From NCBI RefSeq assembly GCF_000716535.1, contig NZ_JNWV01000045.1, positions 1 through 63,455 of the forward strand: a DNA stretch of 63,455 bases, in the 5' to 3' direction. The first letter of the stretch is position 1. Every line of letters starts with the position of its first letter. The DNA comes from Streptomyces flaveolus (GTDB lineage Bacteria > Actinomycetota > Actinomycetes > Streptomycetales > Streptomycetaceae). Below are positions 33,001 through 42,035 of the stretch, in pieces. Under the pieces are notes generated by a model that was not told the DNA's origin, did not search any database, and saw nothing but the letters and a program-made list of their open reading frames with translations. A program made the translations under genes and the position numbers.

Positions 33001-34167
33001 TCACGTTCCGGCGTCGGGGTACAGGTCGTCGTCGAACGCCGCGGACTCCAGAATCTCCCTGACCGTGGTCAGGTAGCGAGCCGCGTCCGCCCCGTCCACG
33101 AGCCGGTGGTCGTACGACAACGACAGGTGCACCAGGTCCCGGATGCCGATGACCTCCTCGCCGGCGCTGCGCACCACCGCGGGCCTCCTGACCGTCGCGC
33201 CCACGCCCAGGATCGCCGCCTGGTTCGGCGGCACGATGACGGTGTCGAACAGCGCGCCGCGCGAACCGGTGTTGGAGATCGTGAAGGTCGCGCCCGACAC
33301 GTCGTCGGGAGTGAGGTGGCCACCGCGGGCCCGGTCGGCCAGGTCGTGGACGGCCCGGGCGATCCCGGCGACGCTCAGGTCGCCGGCGGCCTTGATCACC
33401 GGGGTCATCAGCCCGTTCTCGGTGTCGACCGCGATGCCGACGTTCTCGGTGTCGAAGTAGGTGATCGTCCCCTCGGTCTCGTCGATCCTGGCGTTGACGA
33501 CCGGATGCGCCTTCAAGGCCTGGGCCGCGGCCTTGACGAAGAAGGGCATCGGGGACAGCTTGAGGCCCTCGCGGGCCAGGAAGCCGTCCTTGGCCCGGTT
33601 TCGCAGCCGCATCAGCCGGGTGACGTCGGCCTCCACCGTGCTGGTCAGTTGCGCCTGCTCCAGCAGGGCCTTCTTCAGGTTGTCCCCGATGGCCTTGCGG
33701 ATGCGGGTCATCCGGACCGTCCGACCGCGCAGCACGGATTCCTGCGCCGCCGGGGCGGTTGGAACGGCGGGCGCGGGGGACACCGGCGCAGGCGCAGGCG
33801 CAGGCGCAGGCGCAGGCGCAGGCGCAGGCGCAGGCACCGGTGTCGGAGACGGAGACGGTGCCGGAGACGGCGCCGGAGCCGCCTGAGGGGCCTCGGCCGG
33901 GGGCGCGGGTGTGGCTGCCGGGACCGCGTCCGCCGTACCGATGACGGCGAGTTCTGCGCCGACCTCGGCGGTCTCGTCCTCGGCGACGGCAATGCTCAGC
34001 AGTACGCCGGTGGCGGGGGAGGGGATCTCGGTGTCGACCTTGTCGGTGGAGACCTCCAGCAAGGGCTCGTCGGTCTCGACGCGTTCGCCGACCTGTTTCA
34101 GCCAGCGGGTCACGGTGCCCTCGGTGACGGACTCGCCGAGGGCCGGCAGGGTCACGGTGATCGTCAT
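33001..34167 (-). CDS. 2-oxoacid dehydrogenase E2 (dihydrolipoamide acyltransferase), no E3-binding domain seen
   Basis: A 388-residue E2. The lipoyl domain is at 1-77 (LPALGESVTEGTVTRW, lipoyl lysine in STDKVDTEIPSP). A flexible linker at about 85-140 is a hexanucleotide-encoded Ala-Pro repeat. The catalytic domain at about 148-385 ends with the active-site SYDHRLVDGADAARYL. The peripheral subunit-binding domain normally between linker and core is not visible, so docking of E1/E3 must differ or the linker repeat may have replaced it. No E3 gene is present in the window. It is transcribed with the AceE gene upstream. Confidence 0.88.
   Translation of the reverse strand: MTITVTLPALGESVTEGTVTRWLKQVGERVETDEPLLEVSTDKVDTEIPSPATGVLLSIAVAEDETAEVGAELAVIGTADAVPAATPAPPAEAPQAAPAPSPAPSPSPTPVPAPAPAPAPAPAPAPAPVSPAPAVPTAPAAQESVLRGRTVRMTRIRKAIGDNLKKALLEQAQLTSTVEADVTRLMRLRNRAKDGFLAREGLKLSPMPFFVKAAAQALKAHPVVNARIDETEGTITYFDTENVGIAVDTENGLMTPVIKAAGDLSVAGIARAVHDLADRARGGHLTPDDVSGATFTISNTGSRGALFDTVIVPPNQAAILGVGATVRRPAVVRSAGEEVIGIRDLVHLSLSYDHRLVDGADAARYLTTVREILESAAFDDDLYPDAGT
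33785..33836. repeat. GCAGGC hexanucleotide microsatellite in the E2 linker
   Basis: About eight tandem copies of GCAGGC (plus-strand reading) encode an Ala-Pro run in the E2 linker. The repeat keeps the frame, so copy-number changes would alter linker length without breaking the protein. Confidence 0.8.
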
Positions 34168-34267
34168 GATGTCGTTCAGCTCCTCACGGACCGGCAGGGC
34201 GCAGGGGCCCTCCGAACCTGTCGTCCACGGCCTGCGCCATGGGGGATCGGTCGCGCTTCCCGGCCGC

Positions 34268-36955
34268 TCACCGGTCGAGTCCGTAGCGGGTGCGGGCCTG
34301 CGCGACGGTGGCCAGGGGGATCTGCCCGGCCCGGGCCAGCCGGTCCAGTGCGGTCACCACGATCGACTCGGCGTCCACGTGGAAGTAGCGCCGCACGTCC
34401 TCCCGGGTGTCGGACAGACCGAAACCGTCGGTGCCCAGGGAGTAGTAGTCCTGCTCGACCCACTGGCTGATCTGGTCGGGCACCTGCCGCATCCAGTCGC
34501 TGACGGCCAGCACCGGCCCCGGCGCACCGGCCAGCGCCCGGGTGACGAAGGGGGTGCGCTCCTCACCGCGCATCCGGGCGTCGTCGGCGCGCATCGCGTC
34601 GCGGCGCAGTTCCGTCCACGACGTCACCGACCACACGTCGGCGTGCACGTTCCAGTCGGAGGCGAGGAGTGCCTGCGCCCGCAGCGCCCAGTGAATGGCC
34701 GTACCGGAAGACAGCAGCTGGAGCCGGGGTCCGGCCGCGCCGGGTTCGGCGGGCCGGAACCGGTAGATGCCCCGGACGATGCCCTCCTCGATCCCCGGCA
34801 CCGCGGGCATGGCCGGCTGGTGCTTCGGCTCGTTGTACACGGTCAGGTAGTAGAAGACGTCCTCGGGCCGCTCGCCGTACATCCGGCGCAGACCGTCCCG
34901 GACGATCACCGCGATCTCGTAGGCGAAGGCCGGGTCGTAGCTGATCGCCGCCGGATTGGTGGCGGCCAGCAGGTGCGAGTGCCCGTCCCCGTGCTGCAGT
35001 CCCTCACCGGTCATGGTCGTGCGCCCCGCGGTGCCGCCGATGACGAACCCTCGGCCCATCTGGTCGCCGAGCGCCCAGAACTGGTCGCCGGTGCGCTGGA
35101 AGCCGAACATGGCGTAGAAGATGTAGAACGGGATCATGGGCTCGCCGTGCGTGGCGTACGAGGTCGCCGCGGCGGCGAACTCGGCCACGGAACCCGCCTC
35201 CGTGATGCCCTCGACGAGCAGTTGCCCTGTCGTGCTCTCCTTGTAGTGGAGCAACTGGTCGGCGTCGACCGGGTCGTAGTTCTGACCCAGCGGCGAGTAG
35301 ATGCCGGCCGTGGGGAACATCGACTCCATGCCGAACGTACGGGCCTCGTCGGGGATGATCGGCACCCAGCGCGCCCCGCTCTCCTCGTCGCGCATCAGAT
35401 CCTTGACCAGCCGGACCAGCGCCATCGTGGTGGCGACCTCCTGGTGGCCGGAACCCTTCTCCAGCGCCTCGAAGGGCTTGGCGGGCGGTTCCGGCAGCGG
35501 CTTGGCGATCACCCGCCGAAGTGGGGCGGGACCGCCCAGCGCGGCCCGGCGGTCGCGCAGGTACCGCACCTCGGGCGAGTTCTCCCCCGGGTGCCAGTAC
35601 GGGACCTGGTCACCGGCGAGCGCGCTGTCGGGGATGGGAAGCTCCAGCAGGTCGCGCATCTCACGGAACTGCTCCATGGTGAGCTTCTTCATCTGGTGGT
35701 TGGCGTTGCGGGACTCGAACGCCGACCCCAGGGTGTGGCCCTTCACCGTCTGGGCGAGGATCACCGTCGGCGCGCCCCGGTGCTCCATCGCGGCCCGGTA
35801 GGCGGCGTACACCTTCAACGGCTCGTGTCCGCCCCGGGAGTTCTCGAACAGCTCGACCACCTGCGCGTCGCTCAGGGAGGCGGAGACGGCGGACAGGGCG
35901 TCACCGGTGAAGAAGTTCTCGCGTATGTAGGCGGCGTCCCGCGCGGCCAGCGTCTGCATCTGCGCGTCGGGCACCTCGCCGAGGCGACGCACCAGGTCGC
36001 CGCTGGTGTCCTGCCCCAGCAGCGGGTCCCAGGCCTCGCCCCAAAGCGTCTTGACCACGTTCCAGCCGGCGCCGCGGAACCGTGCCTCCAGCTCCTGGAC
36101 GATCTTCGAGTTGGACCGTACCGGCCCGTCCAGGCGTTGCAGGTTGCAGTTGATGACGAACGTCAGGTTGTCCAGCCCCTCGCGGGAGGCCAGAGACAAG
36201 GCGGCCATCGACTCCGGCTCGTCCGTCTCCCCGTCGCCCAGGAACGCCCACACCCGCGAGGCGGAGGTGTCCTTGATGCCGCGAGCCCGCAGATAGCGGT
36301 TGAAGCGGGCCTGGTAGATGGCACCGAGCGGGCCCAGCCCCATGGAGACCGTCGGGAACTCCCACAGCCACGGGAGTCGTCGCGGATGCGGGTAGGACGG
36401 CAGGCCGTGGCCGCCCGCCTCGCGCCGGAAGGCGTCCAGTTGCTCCCTGCTGAGCCGCCCCTCGAGGAACAACCGGGCGTAGATGCCCGGGGAGGCGTGC
36501 CCCTGGAGGAACAGCTGGTCGCCCGAGCCGTCACCGTCCTTGCCCCGGAAGAAGTGGTTGAAGCCGATCTCGTAGAGCCAGGCCGCCGACGCGTAGGTGG
36601 AGATGTGGCCGCCCAGTCCCAGCCGGGAACCACGGGTGACCATCGCCGCTGCGTTCCACCGGTTGAGCGCGGTGATCCTGGACTCCATCTCCAGGTCACC
36701 GTCGAACTCCGGCTGTGCGGCTGCCGGGACGGTGTTGATGTAGTCCGTGGACAGCAGTCCGGGCAGGGGTGTCCCCGACGCCGCGGCGAACTCGTGCACC
36801 CGCCGCATCAGGTACACCGCCCGCTCCGGCCCGGCGTTCCGCACGACGGCGTCGAGGGAGGCCTGCCATTCGGCGGTCTCCTCGCGGTCACGATCGGGTA
36901 GCTGGTCGAGCTCACTGATCACAGAGGTCTCAGTGGGCCGGGACGGATCACTCAT
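34268..36955 (-). CDS. aceE: Pyruvate dehydrogenase E1, homodimeric AceE type
   Basis: An 895-residue single-chain E1 that decarboxylates pyruvate with thiamine diphosphate and hands the acetyl group to E2 lipoate. The ThDP/Mg motif [12 protein letters not shown] is near 250-261, followed by [38 protein letters not shown] and [15 protein letters not shown] are typical of AceE. Full length matches the family (about 890-910). The ATG is at 36955. The E2 gene follows after 100 bases, while NmrA-2 lies 111 bases upstream on the same strand, so the NmrA-2 promoter could drive all three. A GC-rich hairpin at 36980-36996 may attenuate. Confidence 0.92.
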   Translation of the reverse strand: MSDPSRPTETSVISELDQLPDRDREETAEWQASLDAVVRNAGPERAVYLMRRVHEFAAASGTPLPGLLSTDYINTVPAAAQPEFDGDLEMESRITALNRWNAAAMVTRGSRLGLGGHISTYASAAWLYEIGFNHFFRGKDGDGSGDQLFLQGHASPGIYARLFLEGRLSREQLDAFRREAGGHGLPSYPHPRRLPWLWEFPTVSMGLGPLGAIYQARFNRYLRARGIKDTSASRVWAFLGDGETDEPESMAALSLASREGLDNLTFVINCNLQRLDGPVRSNSKIVQELEARFRGAGWNVVKTLWGEAWDPLLGQDTSGDLVRRLGEVPDAQMQTLAARDAAYIRENFFTGDALSAVSASLSDAQVVELFENSRGGHEPLKVYAAYRAAMEHRGAPTVILAQTVKGHTLGSAFESRNANHQMKKLTMEQFREMRDLLELPIPDSALAGDQVPYWHPGENSPEVRYLRDRRAALGGPAPLRRVIAKPLPEPPAKPFEALEKGSGHQEVATTMALVRLVKDLMRDEESGARWVPIIPDEARTFGMESMFPTAGIYSPLGQNYDPVDADQLLHYKESTTGQLLVEGITEAGSVAEFAAAATSYATHGEPMIPFYIFYAMFGFQRTGDQFWALGDQMGRGFVIGGTAGRTTMTGEGLQHGDGHSHLLAATNPAAISYDPAFAYEIAVIVRDGLRRMYGERPEDVFYYLTVYNEPKHQPAMPAVPGIEEGIVRGIYRFRPAEPGAAGPRLQLLSSGTAIHWALRAQALLASDWNVHADVWSVTSWTELRRDAMRADDARMRGEERTPFVTRALAGAPGPVLAVSDWMRQVPDQISQWVEQDYYSLGTDGFGLSDTREDVRRYFHVDAESIVVTALDRLARAGQIPLATVAQARTRYGLDR

Positions 36956-36979
36956 GGCAGCCTTCCTGTCACTGCGTGG

Positions 36980-36996
36980 GGCCGGCGACGCCGGCC
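36980..36996 (-). terminator. Small GC-rich hairpin between NmrA-2 and aceE
   Basis: GGCCGGC-GAC-GCCGGCC, seven-base arms with a three-base loop, in the 111-base gap. It may be a partial terminator or leader structure. Confidence 0.4.
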
Positions 36997-37066
36997 GTGG
37001 ACACGGTGGGCGCCACAGGGCGGTCGGTGGGGATCACGGGCGACGACGCGTCGCCGCGCGGCGGAC

Positions 37067-37807
37067 TCAGCGGCTCTTGAGCCACTGGCTGAAGGCGTGG
37101 TGGCCGACGTGGGCGGCCGGCCCGGGAAGGAGGGTCCGCTCCTCGATCACCGCGCCGAAGAACGGGGCCTGCGCGTCGGCGATCACCGGGGCGGGCCGGC
37201 CCAGGGAGGCCAGCAGCTCGGCGGTGACGTCCTCGAACCGGAGTTCTTCGGGCCCGGCGGCCTCGAGCACCCCGAACAGCGGCAGGCCCACCGCGACATG
37301 GGCGACGGCCGTGGCGACATCGTCCGCCGAGACCGGACGCAGCAGCAGCGGGGGGACGTGCACACCGTCGGGCCGGGTGCCGGCCGTCGCGGCGGCCTCC
37401 ACGGACTCGTGGAACGGCGTGGCGCGCACCACGGAGTACGGAAGGGTGGTGTGCCGCACCAGGTCCTCCTGTGCCGCCTTGGCACGGAAGTAGCCCGAGC
37501 CGACCCGGTCGGTGCCGACCACCGACAGCGCGACGTAGTGCTCGACGCCCGCCGCGGCCGCGGCCTTGAGGAGGTTGCCCGTCGCGGTGGTGAAGAACGC
37601 CGTGGCGGCCTCCTGCCTGCGTGAGGGTGCGTCGGTGACGTCCACGACCACCTCGGCGGCGCGCAGCGCCCGGTCGAGGCCCTGGCCGGTGCTGACGTCG
37701 ACCCCTTCTTTGCGGGAGACCGGCACGACCTCCACCCCGTGGTCCCGGAGCCTGGCGACGGTCCTGGAACCGATCAGACCGGTGGCACCTACAACGACGA
37801 CTCTCAT
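37067..37807 (-). CDS. NmrA-like NAD(P)-binding protein (NmrA-2)
   Basis: A 246-residue paralogue of NmrA-1. MRVVVVGATGLIGSRTVARL is the nucleotide-binding start. VVVDVTDAPSR, LSVVGTDRVGSGYFRAKAAQEDLV and LPYSVVRATPFHE follow, and the C-terminal DAQAPFFGAVIEERTLLPGPAAH matches NmrA-1 closely. The box upstream is TGTCACA-16-TGTC, so its -10 differs by one base from most others. It is divergent from the cupin gene at 38095, which has a perfect box. Confidence 0.87.
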   Translation of the reverse strand: MRVVVVGATGLIGSRTVARLRDHGVEVVPVSRKEGVDVSTGQGLDRALRAAEVVVDVTDAPSRRQEAATAFFTTATGNLLKAAAAAGVEHYVALSVVGTDRVGSGYFRAKAAQEDLVRHTTLPYSVVRATPFHESVEAAATAGTRPDGVHVPPLLLRPVSADDVATAVAHVAVGLPLFGVLEAAGPEELRFEDVTAELLASLGRPAPVIADAQAPFFGAVIEERTLLPGPAAHVGHHAFSQWLKSR

Positions 37808-37900
37808 CTGGGTCTCTTCCGTCCAGGGGCCGATGACCCCGCTGGGTATCCGTCGAAGGCGGTGGCGGACGTCGGCGTGCCACCGTGCTCACCACACCTA

Positions 37901-37927
37901 GACAGGCCGGGTCCGTTCGTTGTGACA
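37901..37927 (-). promoter_or_regulatory. ECF41-type promoter of NmrA-2 (variant -10)
   Basis: TGTCACA (37927-37921), 16 bases, TGTC (37904-37901), minus strand; GGTC is replaced by TGTC, as at NmrA-3. Confidence 0.62.
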
Positions 37928-37972
37928 CCGTTCCCCGCTGTCGGGTGCCGGAGGTCGCCGGCCGCCACCGGG

Positions 37973-37999
37973 TGTCACAGAACCGCCGGGCAGCCGGTC
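37973..37999 (+). promoter_or_regulatory. ECF41-type promoter of the His-rich cupin
   Basis: Perfect TGTCACA (37973-37979), 16 bases, GGTC (37996-37999); divergent partner of 37901-37927. Confidence 0.76.
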
Positions 38000-38094
38000 A
38001 GGAGGTGTGAGCGGTCTTCACGACCGGACATGACCACGTGCACGGCGGAGGATGTGCCGCCCGGACACAGTGGAACCACGGAAGGTGCGATTCA

Positions 38095-38562
38095 GTGTCG
38101 GAGAACTCACAGCACGCCCACCACGGCCACGACGGGCACGGTCACGGAACCGGCGGCGAGGACGGTCCGAGCTGGACCCGAGCGGCGAAGATGCTCCAGG
38201 ACGCCTCGCCGATCACCGTTCCCGAGGGTGCCTCGGCGATGACCATCCACGTCCAGTGGGAGCCCGGTGACCCCGGCACCCCGCCGCATCGTCACTCCGG
38301 CCCGGCGTTCGGCTATGTCGTCAAGGGCGCGGTCCGTTTCGAACTCGAGGGCGAGCCCGAGCGCGTCATCGAGGCCGGCGGCACCTTCTGGGAGCCGGGT
38401 GGCGACGCCATCCACTACCAGGACGGCAACGCCCTCACCGATGAGAGGACCGAATTCGTCGTCACCATGATGTGCGCCCCCGGCAAGCCCATGCTGGAGC
38501 TGGTCGACGAGCAGGAGCTCAAGGAGCGCGCCCACTTGCGCGCGCCGCGGCCCACCGCCTGA
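38095..38562 (+). CDS. Cupin-domain protein with His-rich N-terminus
   Basis: A 155-residue single cupin. Motif 1 is PPHRHSGPAFGYVVKGAVRFELEG near 63-86 (two metal histidines and a downstream glutamate region). Motif 2 is EPGGDAIHYQDGNA near 103-116. The first 25 residues contain HAHHGHDGHGHG, a probable metal-binding or metal-storage tail unusual for cupins. The GTG start at 38095 follows GGAAGG. The function could be dioxygenase, isomerase or metal-buffering. It converges on a second cupin gene at 38758. Confidence 0.82.
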   Translation: MSENSQHAHHGHDGHGHGTGGEDGPSWTRAAKMLQDASPITVPEGASAMTIHVQWEPGDPGTPPHRHSGPAFGYVVKGAVRFELEGEPERVIEAGGTFWEPGGDAIHYQDGNALTDERTEFVVTMMCAPGKPMLELVDEQELKERAHLRAPRPTA

Positions 38563-38685
38563 CCCCGGAGGTCCGGCCGCCGTCCGCCGCCGTGGGGCGG
38601 CGGACGGCGGCACGCCCGCGCTGTGTGCCAGGGGCCGGATCACCGTGCTCCGTGACACGAAGTGTCGGCCGCCAACACAACAAGT

Positions 38686-38742
38686 GGGGCCCCGCGACCG
38701 TGACACCCCGGTGGTTAACCGGTGTCACGGTCGCGGGGCCCC
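38686..38742. terminator. Large bidirectional hairpin between convergent cupin genes
   Basis: A perfect 22-base inverted repeat (38686-38707 and 38721-38742) around a 13-base loop. It is very stable and symmetrical, serving both convergent genes. Its right arm also contains TGTCACG followed 16 bases later by CGTC. Confidence 0.82.
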
Positions 38743-38757
38743 GCCCGTCGGTGTCCC

Positions 38758-39252
38758 CTACTCCACGAAGTACGAGTCGTGCTTGTCGAAGAACGCGGCA
38801 CGCTCCTCCTCCGAGGCGTGCGCCAGCTGCGACACCTGCTCGAAGTACTCCTCGCGCGGGGCGCCCGGGGTGAACAGGAGAAGCATGTCGGCCGGGGCGT
38901 CGGAGTCGTTCCGGAAGGCGTGCAGCCCGCCCTGGGGCACGTGCAGGAAGTCTCCCTTGCGCGCGTCGACCCACTCCACACCGTTGAACAGGCGCACCGT
39001 GCCGTCCAGGATGTAGAACGACTCCGAGATCCGCTTGTGGAAGTGCGTCTTGGGGCCGCCCGCCCTGGGCCGCATCTCCACCCGGTACAGCCCGAACTCA
39101 CCCCGCGTGGTACCAGTGGTCGCCAGATAGTGGGTGGCGTCCTTCCCGGTACCGCTCTCACCGAGGTCCGGCGGCGTGGTGGCCGGCCGGAAGACAGCGC
39201 TGACCTCACCGTCTTCTCCCCAGTACTTCTGCTCCGGGTACGGGTACGACAT
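38758..39252 (-). CDS. Cupin-domain protein
   Basis: A 164-residue cupin. GGPKTHFHKRISESFYILDGTVRLFNG near 67-93 carries motif 1 (HxH, then E in ESFYILDG). DFLHVPQGGLHAFRNDSD near 102-119 carries motif 2. The N-terminal YPYPEQKYWGEDGEVSAVFRPATTP is characteristic of a subgroup that I cannot name. The ATG at 39252 follows AGGAGCGAG. A perfect ECF41-type box ends 77 bases upstream. Confidence 0.84.
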   Translation of the reverse strand: MSYPYPEQKYWGEDGEVSAVFRPATTPPDLGESGTGKDATHYLATTGTTRGEFGLYRVEMRPRAGGPKTHFHKRISESFYILDGTVRLFNGVEWVDARKGDFLHVPQGGLHAFRNDSDAPADMLLLFTPGAPREEYFEQVSQLAHASEEERAAFFDKHDSYFVE

Positions 39253-39329
39253 ATCTCGCTCCTTTCCTGCGGCCGACGCGTGACGACGCGCCGGCGCGAA
39301 CCGCTGAGCAGCGGTCCTCTCTACAACGA

Positions 39330-39356
39330 GACCGGCGGACATCCGCCGGTGTGACA
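39330..39356 (-). promoter_or_regulatory. ECF41-type promoter of the second cupin
   Basis: Perfect TGTCACA (39356-39350), 16 bases, GGTC (39333-39330), minus strand. Confidence 0.76.
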
Positions 39357-39377
39357 GCCGGGGGTCCCGGCAGGTTG

Positions 39378-40913
39378 TCATTCGGCGGCCCGGTGATGGG
39401 CGAAGCGGGACACCAGCGGCGGCTCCATCAGCCAGCCGTGTGTCCGCCCGTGCAGCGGATGAGAAGCCGCGGCGGTCTGCCGCAGCGTGCCGAAGGCCAC
39501 GGCCGCACCGACGGCCAGCAGCCCCGCGCACAGCGGCATGGCGCGGCTGAACGACGTGTCGAAGGCCGCGTCCGACCGGTAGGTGTCCGGTCCCATCCCC
39601 ACCAGCAGGGGCAGCGCCGCCACGGACACCAGCCCGGCCGCACGGGCCGCGGCGTTGTTGATGCCGCTGGCCAGCCCGGCGTTCGAGGCATCCACCGAGG
39701 ACAGCAAGGTCACGGTCAGCGGAGCGACCATGACGACCATGCCGGCTCCCATCACCAGCAGGGCGGGGAGGACATCGTGGACGTATGACGCGCCCGGACC
39801 CACTCGCAGCATCATCAGCATGCCCGCTCCGCACACCAGCGGGCCGACGGTGAGCGGAGTCCGCGGCCCCAGCCGCCGGGCGAGCATCCCGGAGTGGGAC
39901 GAGAACAGCAGCATCAGCACGGTGTTGGGCAGCATGGCCGCTCCGGCTGCCAGTGCCGAGTACCCGACGACGATCTGGAGTTGCAGGGCGGTCAGGAAGA
40001 AGAACCCGCCCGTGCCCGCGTAGACGCACAGCGTGATCAGGTTGACAGCGGTGAACTGCCGGGACGAGAAGATCGACAACGGCATCATCGGGTCGCTGCT
40101 GCGCCGCTCCACGCGGAGGAACACGGCACCCGCCACGACACCGGCGACGGCCGCGCCGACGGCCGCCGGTCCGCCGTCCCGGGCCTCGGTCAGCGCGTAG
40201 GTGACCAGGGCGAGCGCCAGAGCGCCCAGGACGGCGCCTGGGACGTCGAAACCGGTGCGCCGCCGGCCCTCCGTGCCGGCCGTGACGTCCCCGGCCGCCC
40301 GGTGCTTGCTCACGGACTCCGGGACGTGGCGCAGCGCGACGGGCACGCACAGCAGCGCCGGGAGGATGCTCAGCAGGAAGGTCCAGCGCCAGCCGGGGCC
40401 GTCCACCAGCCACCCGCCCACGAACGGCCCGAGGGCCGCGCCGATACCGCCGAAGCCCGACCACAGACCGATCGCGCGGGGCCGGTCGTCCGGGTGGAAG
40501 GAGGCCTCGATGATCGCCAGTGAGCCGGGCGTGAGCAGAGCACCGCCGACGCCCTGCAGCGCTCGGGCGGCGATCAGCGTGTTGGTGTCCGGAGCCAGAC
40601 CGCACAGCAGGGAGGCCACCGCGAACCACACCACGCCCAGGACGAAGACGCGGCGCCGCCCGAAACGGTCGCCCAGGGACCCGCCCAGCAGGATCAGACC
40701 CGCCAGGGTCAGCATGTAGGCGTTCACCGTCCACTGGAGCACGGCGAGGTCGGCGTCGAAGTCGTCGCCGATGCGCGGCAGCGCGACGTTGGTGACTGTC
40801 GAGCCGAGCAGCACGACACTGGACCCCAGAACGGTGGCCAGCAGGGTCCACCGTCCCCGGGCACTGGCGAGACGGAGCGGGGCGGAGTCGTCCGGAGTGG
40901 GGGAGTGCGTCAT
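39378..40913 (-). CDS. MFS drug:H+ antiporter, DHA2 (EmrB/QacA-like) family
   Basis: A 511-residue 14-helix MFS exporter. PRIGDDFDADLAVLQWTVNAYMLTLAGLILLGGSLGDRFGRRRVF contains helix 2 and motif A (GSLGDRFGRRR). GFGGIGAALGPFVGGWLVDGPGWRWTFLLSIL carries motif C and the following helix. It expels an unknown drug or metabolite. Its ATG overlaps the epoxide hydrolase stop (ATGA), so the two are translationally coupled. It is probably the third gene of the CMD-hydrolase-MFS operon. Confidence 0.88.
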   Translation of the reverse strand: MTHSPTPDDSAPLRLASARGRWTLLATVLGSSVVLLGSTVTNVALPRIGDDFDADLAVLQWTVNAYMLTLAGLILLGGSLGDRFGRRRVFVLGVVWFAVASLLCGLAPDTNTLIAARALQGVGGALLTPGSLAIIEASFHPDDRPRAIGLWSGFGGIGAALGPFVGGWLVDGPGWRWTFLLSILPALLCVPVALRHVPESVSKHRAAGDVTAGTEGRRRTGFDVPGAVLGALALALVTYALTEARDGGPAAVGAAVAGVVAGAVFLRVERRSSDPMMPLSIFSSRQFTAVNLITLCVYAGTGGFFFLTALQLQIVVGYSALAAGAAMLPNTVLMLLFSSHSGMLARRLGPRTPLTVGPLVCGAGMLMMLRVGPGASYVHDVLPALLVMGAGMVVMVAPLTVTLLSSVDASNAGLASGINNAAARAAGLVSVAALPLLVGMGPDTYRSDAAFDTSFSRAMPLCAGLLAVGAAVAFGTLRQTAAASHPLHGRTHGWLMEPPLVSRFAHHRAAE

Positions 40914-41875
40914 GTCGTGTCCTTGCCCGACCCGGCGAGGCCGTCGTGGTCGGCGTACTCCTGCCGTAGGACGCGCACGTCCCGCACGGCCGCCGCGAAC
41001 GCCTCGGCGCATTCCTGCGGAAGGTTGTGGCCGGCGTCCGCCACTTTGCGGTGGAGTCGGGGGCCGGTGAAGTGTCGGGCGGTCGAGGAGCCGTCCGCCG
41101 CCGGGAAGTTGCCGTCGGCCAGGCCGTCGAGGGTGACGGCGGGAACGGTGATCGCGGGCTGTTCGGCGAGACGTGCCTCAAGGTCCGCGTACGCCTCGGC
41201 ACCTGGCGCGAAACCGAGCCGGTGCCGGTACGAATGGATCACGACGTCGGTGTAGTCGGGATTGGCGAAGGCCTCCGCGGCCCGCTCCAGGTCCTGCTCG
41301 CGGAACGGCCACTTGGGGGAATTCCGCTTCCAGATGACCCGCGCGATCCCCCGGGGATCGGCGGCCAGACCGGCCCGGCCCCGCTCGGTGAGGAAGTAGT
41401 AGAAGTACCAGAAGCCCGCTTCCCGTTCGGGTGCGACGGGCTCCATCGCCGCGCCGATGTCCTGGACGAGGTAGCTGTTGACCGAGACCAGGCCCAGAAC
41501 GCGCTCCGGCCACAGGACCGCGGCGACGTTGGCGGCGCGCCCGCCCCAGTCGTATCCGGCGAGGTAGGCCCGCTCCACGCCCAGGGCGTCCATGAAGGCG
41601 ACGACGTCGGCGCCCAGAGCGGCCTGCTGACCCGAGCGCGGAGTCGACGCGGACCGGAACGTGGTGGGCCCGTGGCCCCGCAGATAGGGGACGACGACGC
41701 GGAACCCGCTCTCGGCGAGCAGCGGGGCCACCTCCGCGTAGCTGTGGATGTCGTAGGGGAAACCGTGCAGGAGCAGCACGGTGTCGTCACCGGCGGAACC
41801 CGTCTCGTAGTACGCGACTTCCAGCACGTCGGTGCTGACTCGTCGCAGAGGGGCGAGTGCGTGGTGTTCTGACAT
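40910..41875 (-). CDS. Epoxide hydrolase-like alpha/beta hydrolase
   Basis: A 321-residue alpha/beta-hydrolase. LLLHGFPYDIHSYAEVAPLL is the oxyanion region. GYDWGGRAANVAAVLWPERV contains the aspartate nucleophile of epoxide hydrolases. The lid region YFYYFLTERGRAGL follows, and DAGHNLPQECAEAFA carries the catalytic histidine. It may hydrolyse epoxides or halogenated compounds produced under oxidative stress. The ATG at 41875 is chosen; the longer upstream frame is proline/arginine-rich and overlaps the CMD gene end. It lies downstream of the CMD gene, 160 bases away, on the same strand. Confidence 0.85.
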   Translation of the reverse strand: MSEHHALAPLRRVSTDVLEVAYYETGSAGDDTVLLLHGFPYDIHSYAEVAPLLAESGFRVVVPYLRGHGPTTFRSASTPRSGQQAALGADVVAFMDALGVERAYLAGYDWGGRAANVAAVLWPERVLGLVSVNSYLVQDIGAAMEPVAPEREAGFWYFYYFLTERGRAGLAADPRGIARVIWKRNSPKWPFREQDLERAAEAFANPDYTDVVIHSYRHRLGFAPGAEAYADLEARLAEQPAITVPAVTLDGLADGNFPAADGSSTARHFTGPRLHRKVADAGHNLPQECAEAFAAAVRDVRVLRQEYADHDGLAGSGKDTT

Positions 41876-42035
41876 GAGAGTCCTCTGGATTCCGTTGCCC
41901 GCGGCGGTCGCTCCGGTCGGCGGGCAGCCGGGCGGACACCGTTCGGCCGGGCAGGGTGGCGTCCGTCGCCTGGTCGAGGGTCGGGGCGACCAGGCGAGGG
42001 ACGGTCCGCGACCGGCCGAGCCGGGGGCGGCTGAC

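Noticed and set aside
33785..33836. CRISPR-like short repeats
   Set aside because: It is a perfect hexanucleotide microsatellite in coding DNA with no spacers; no CRISPR array or cas gene was seen in the window.
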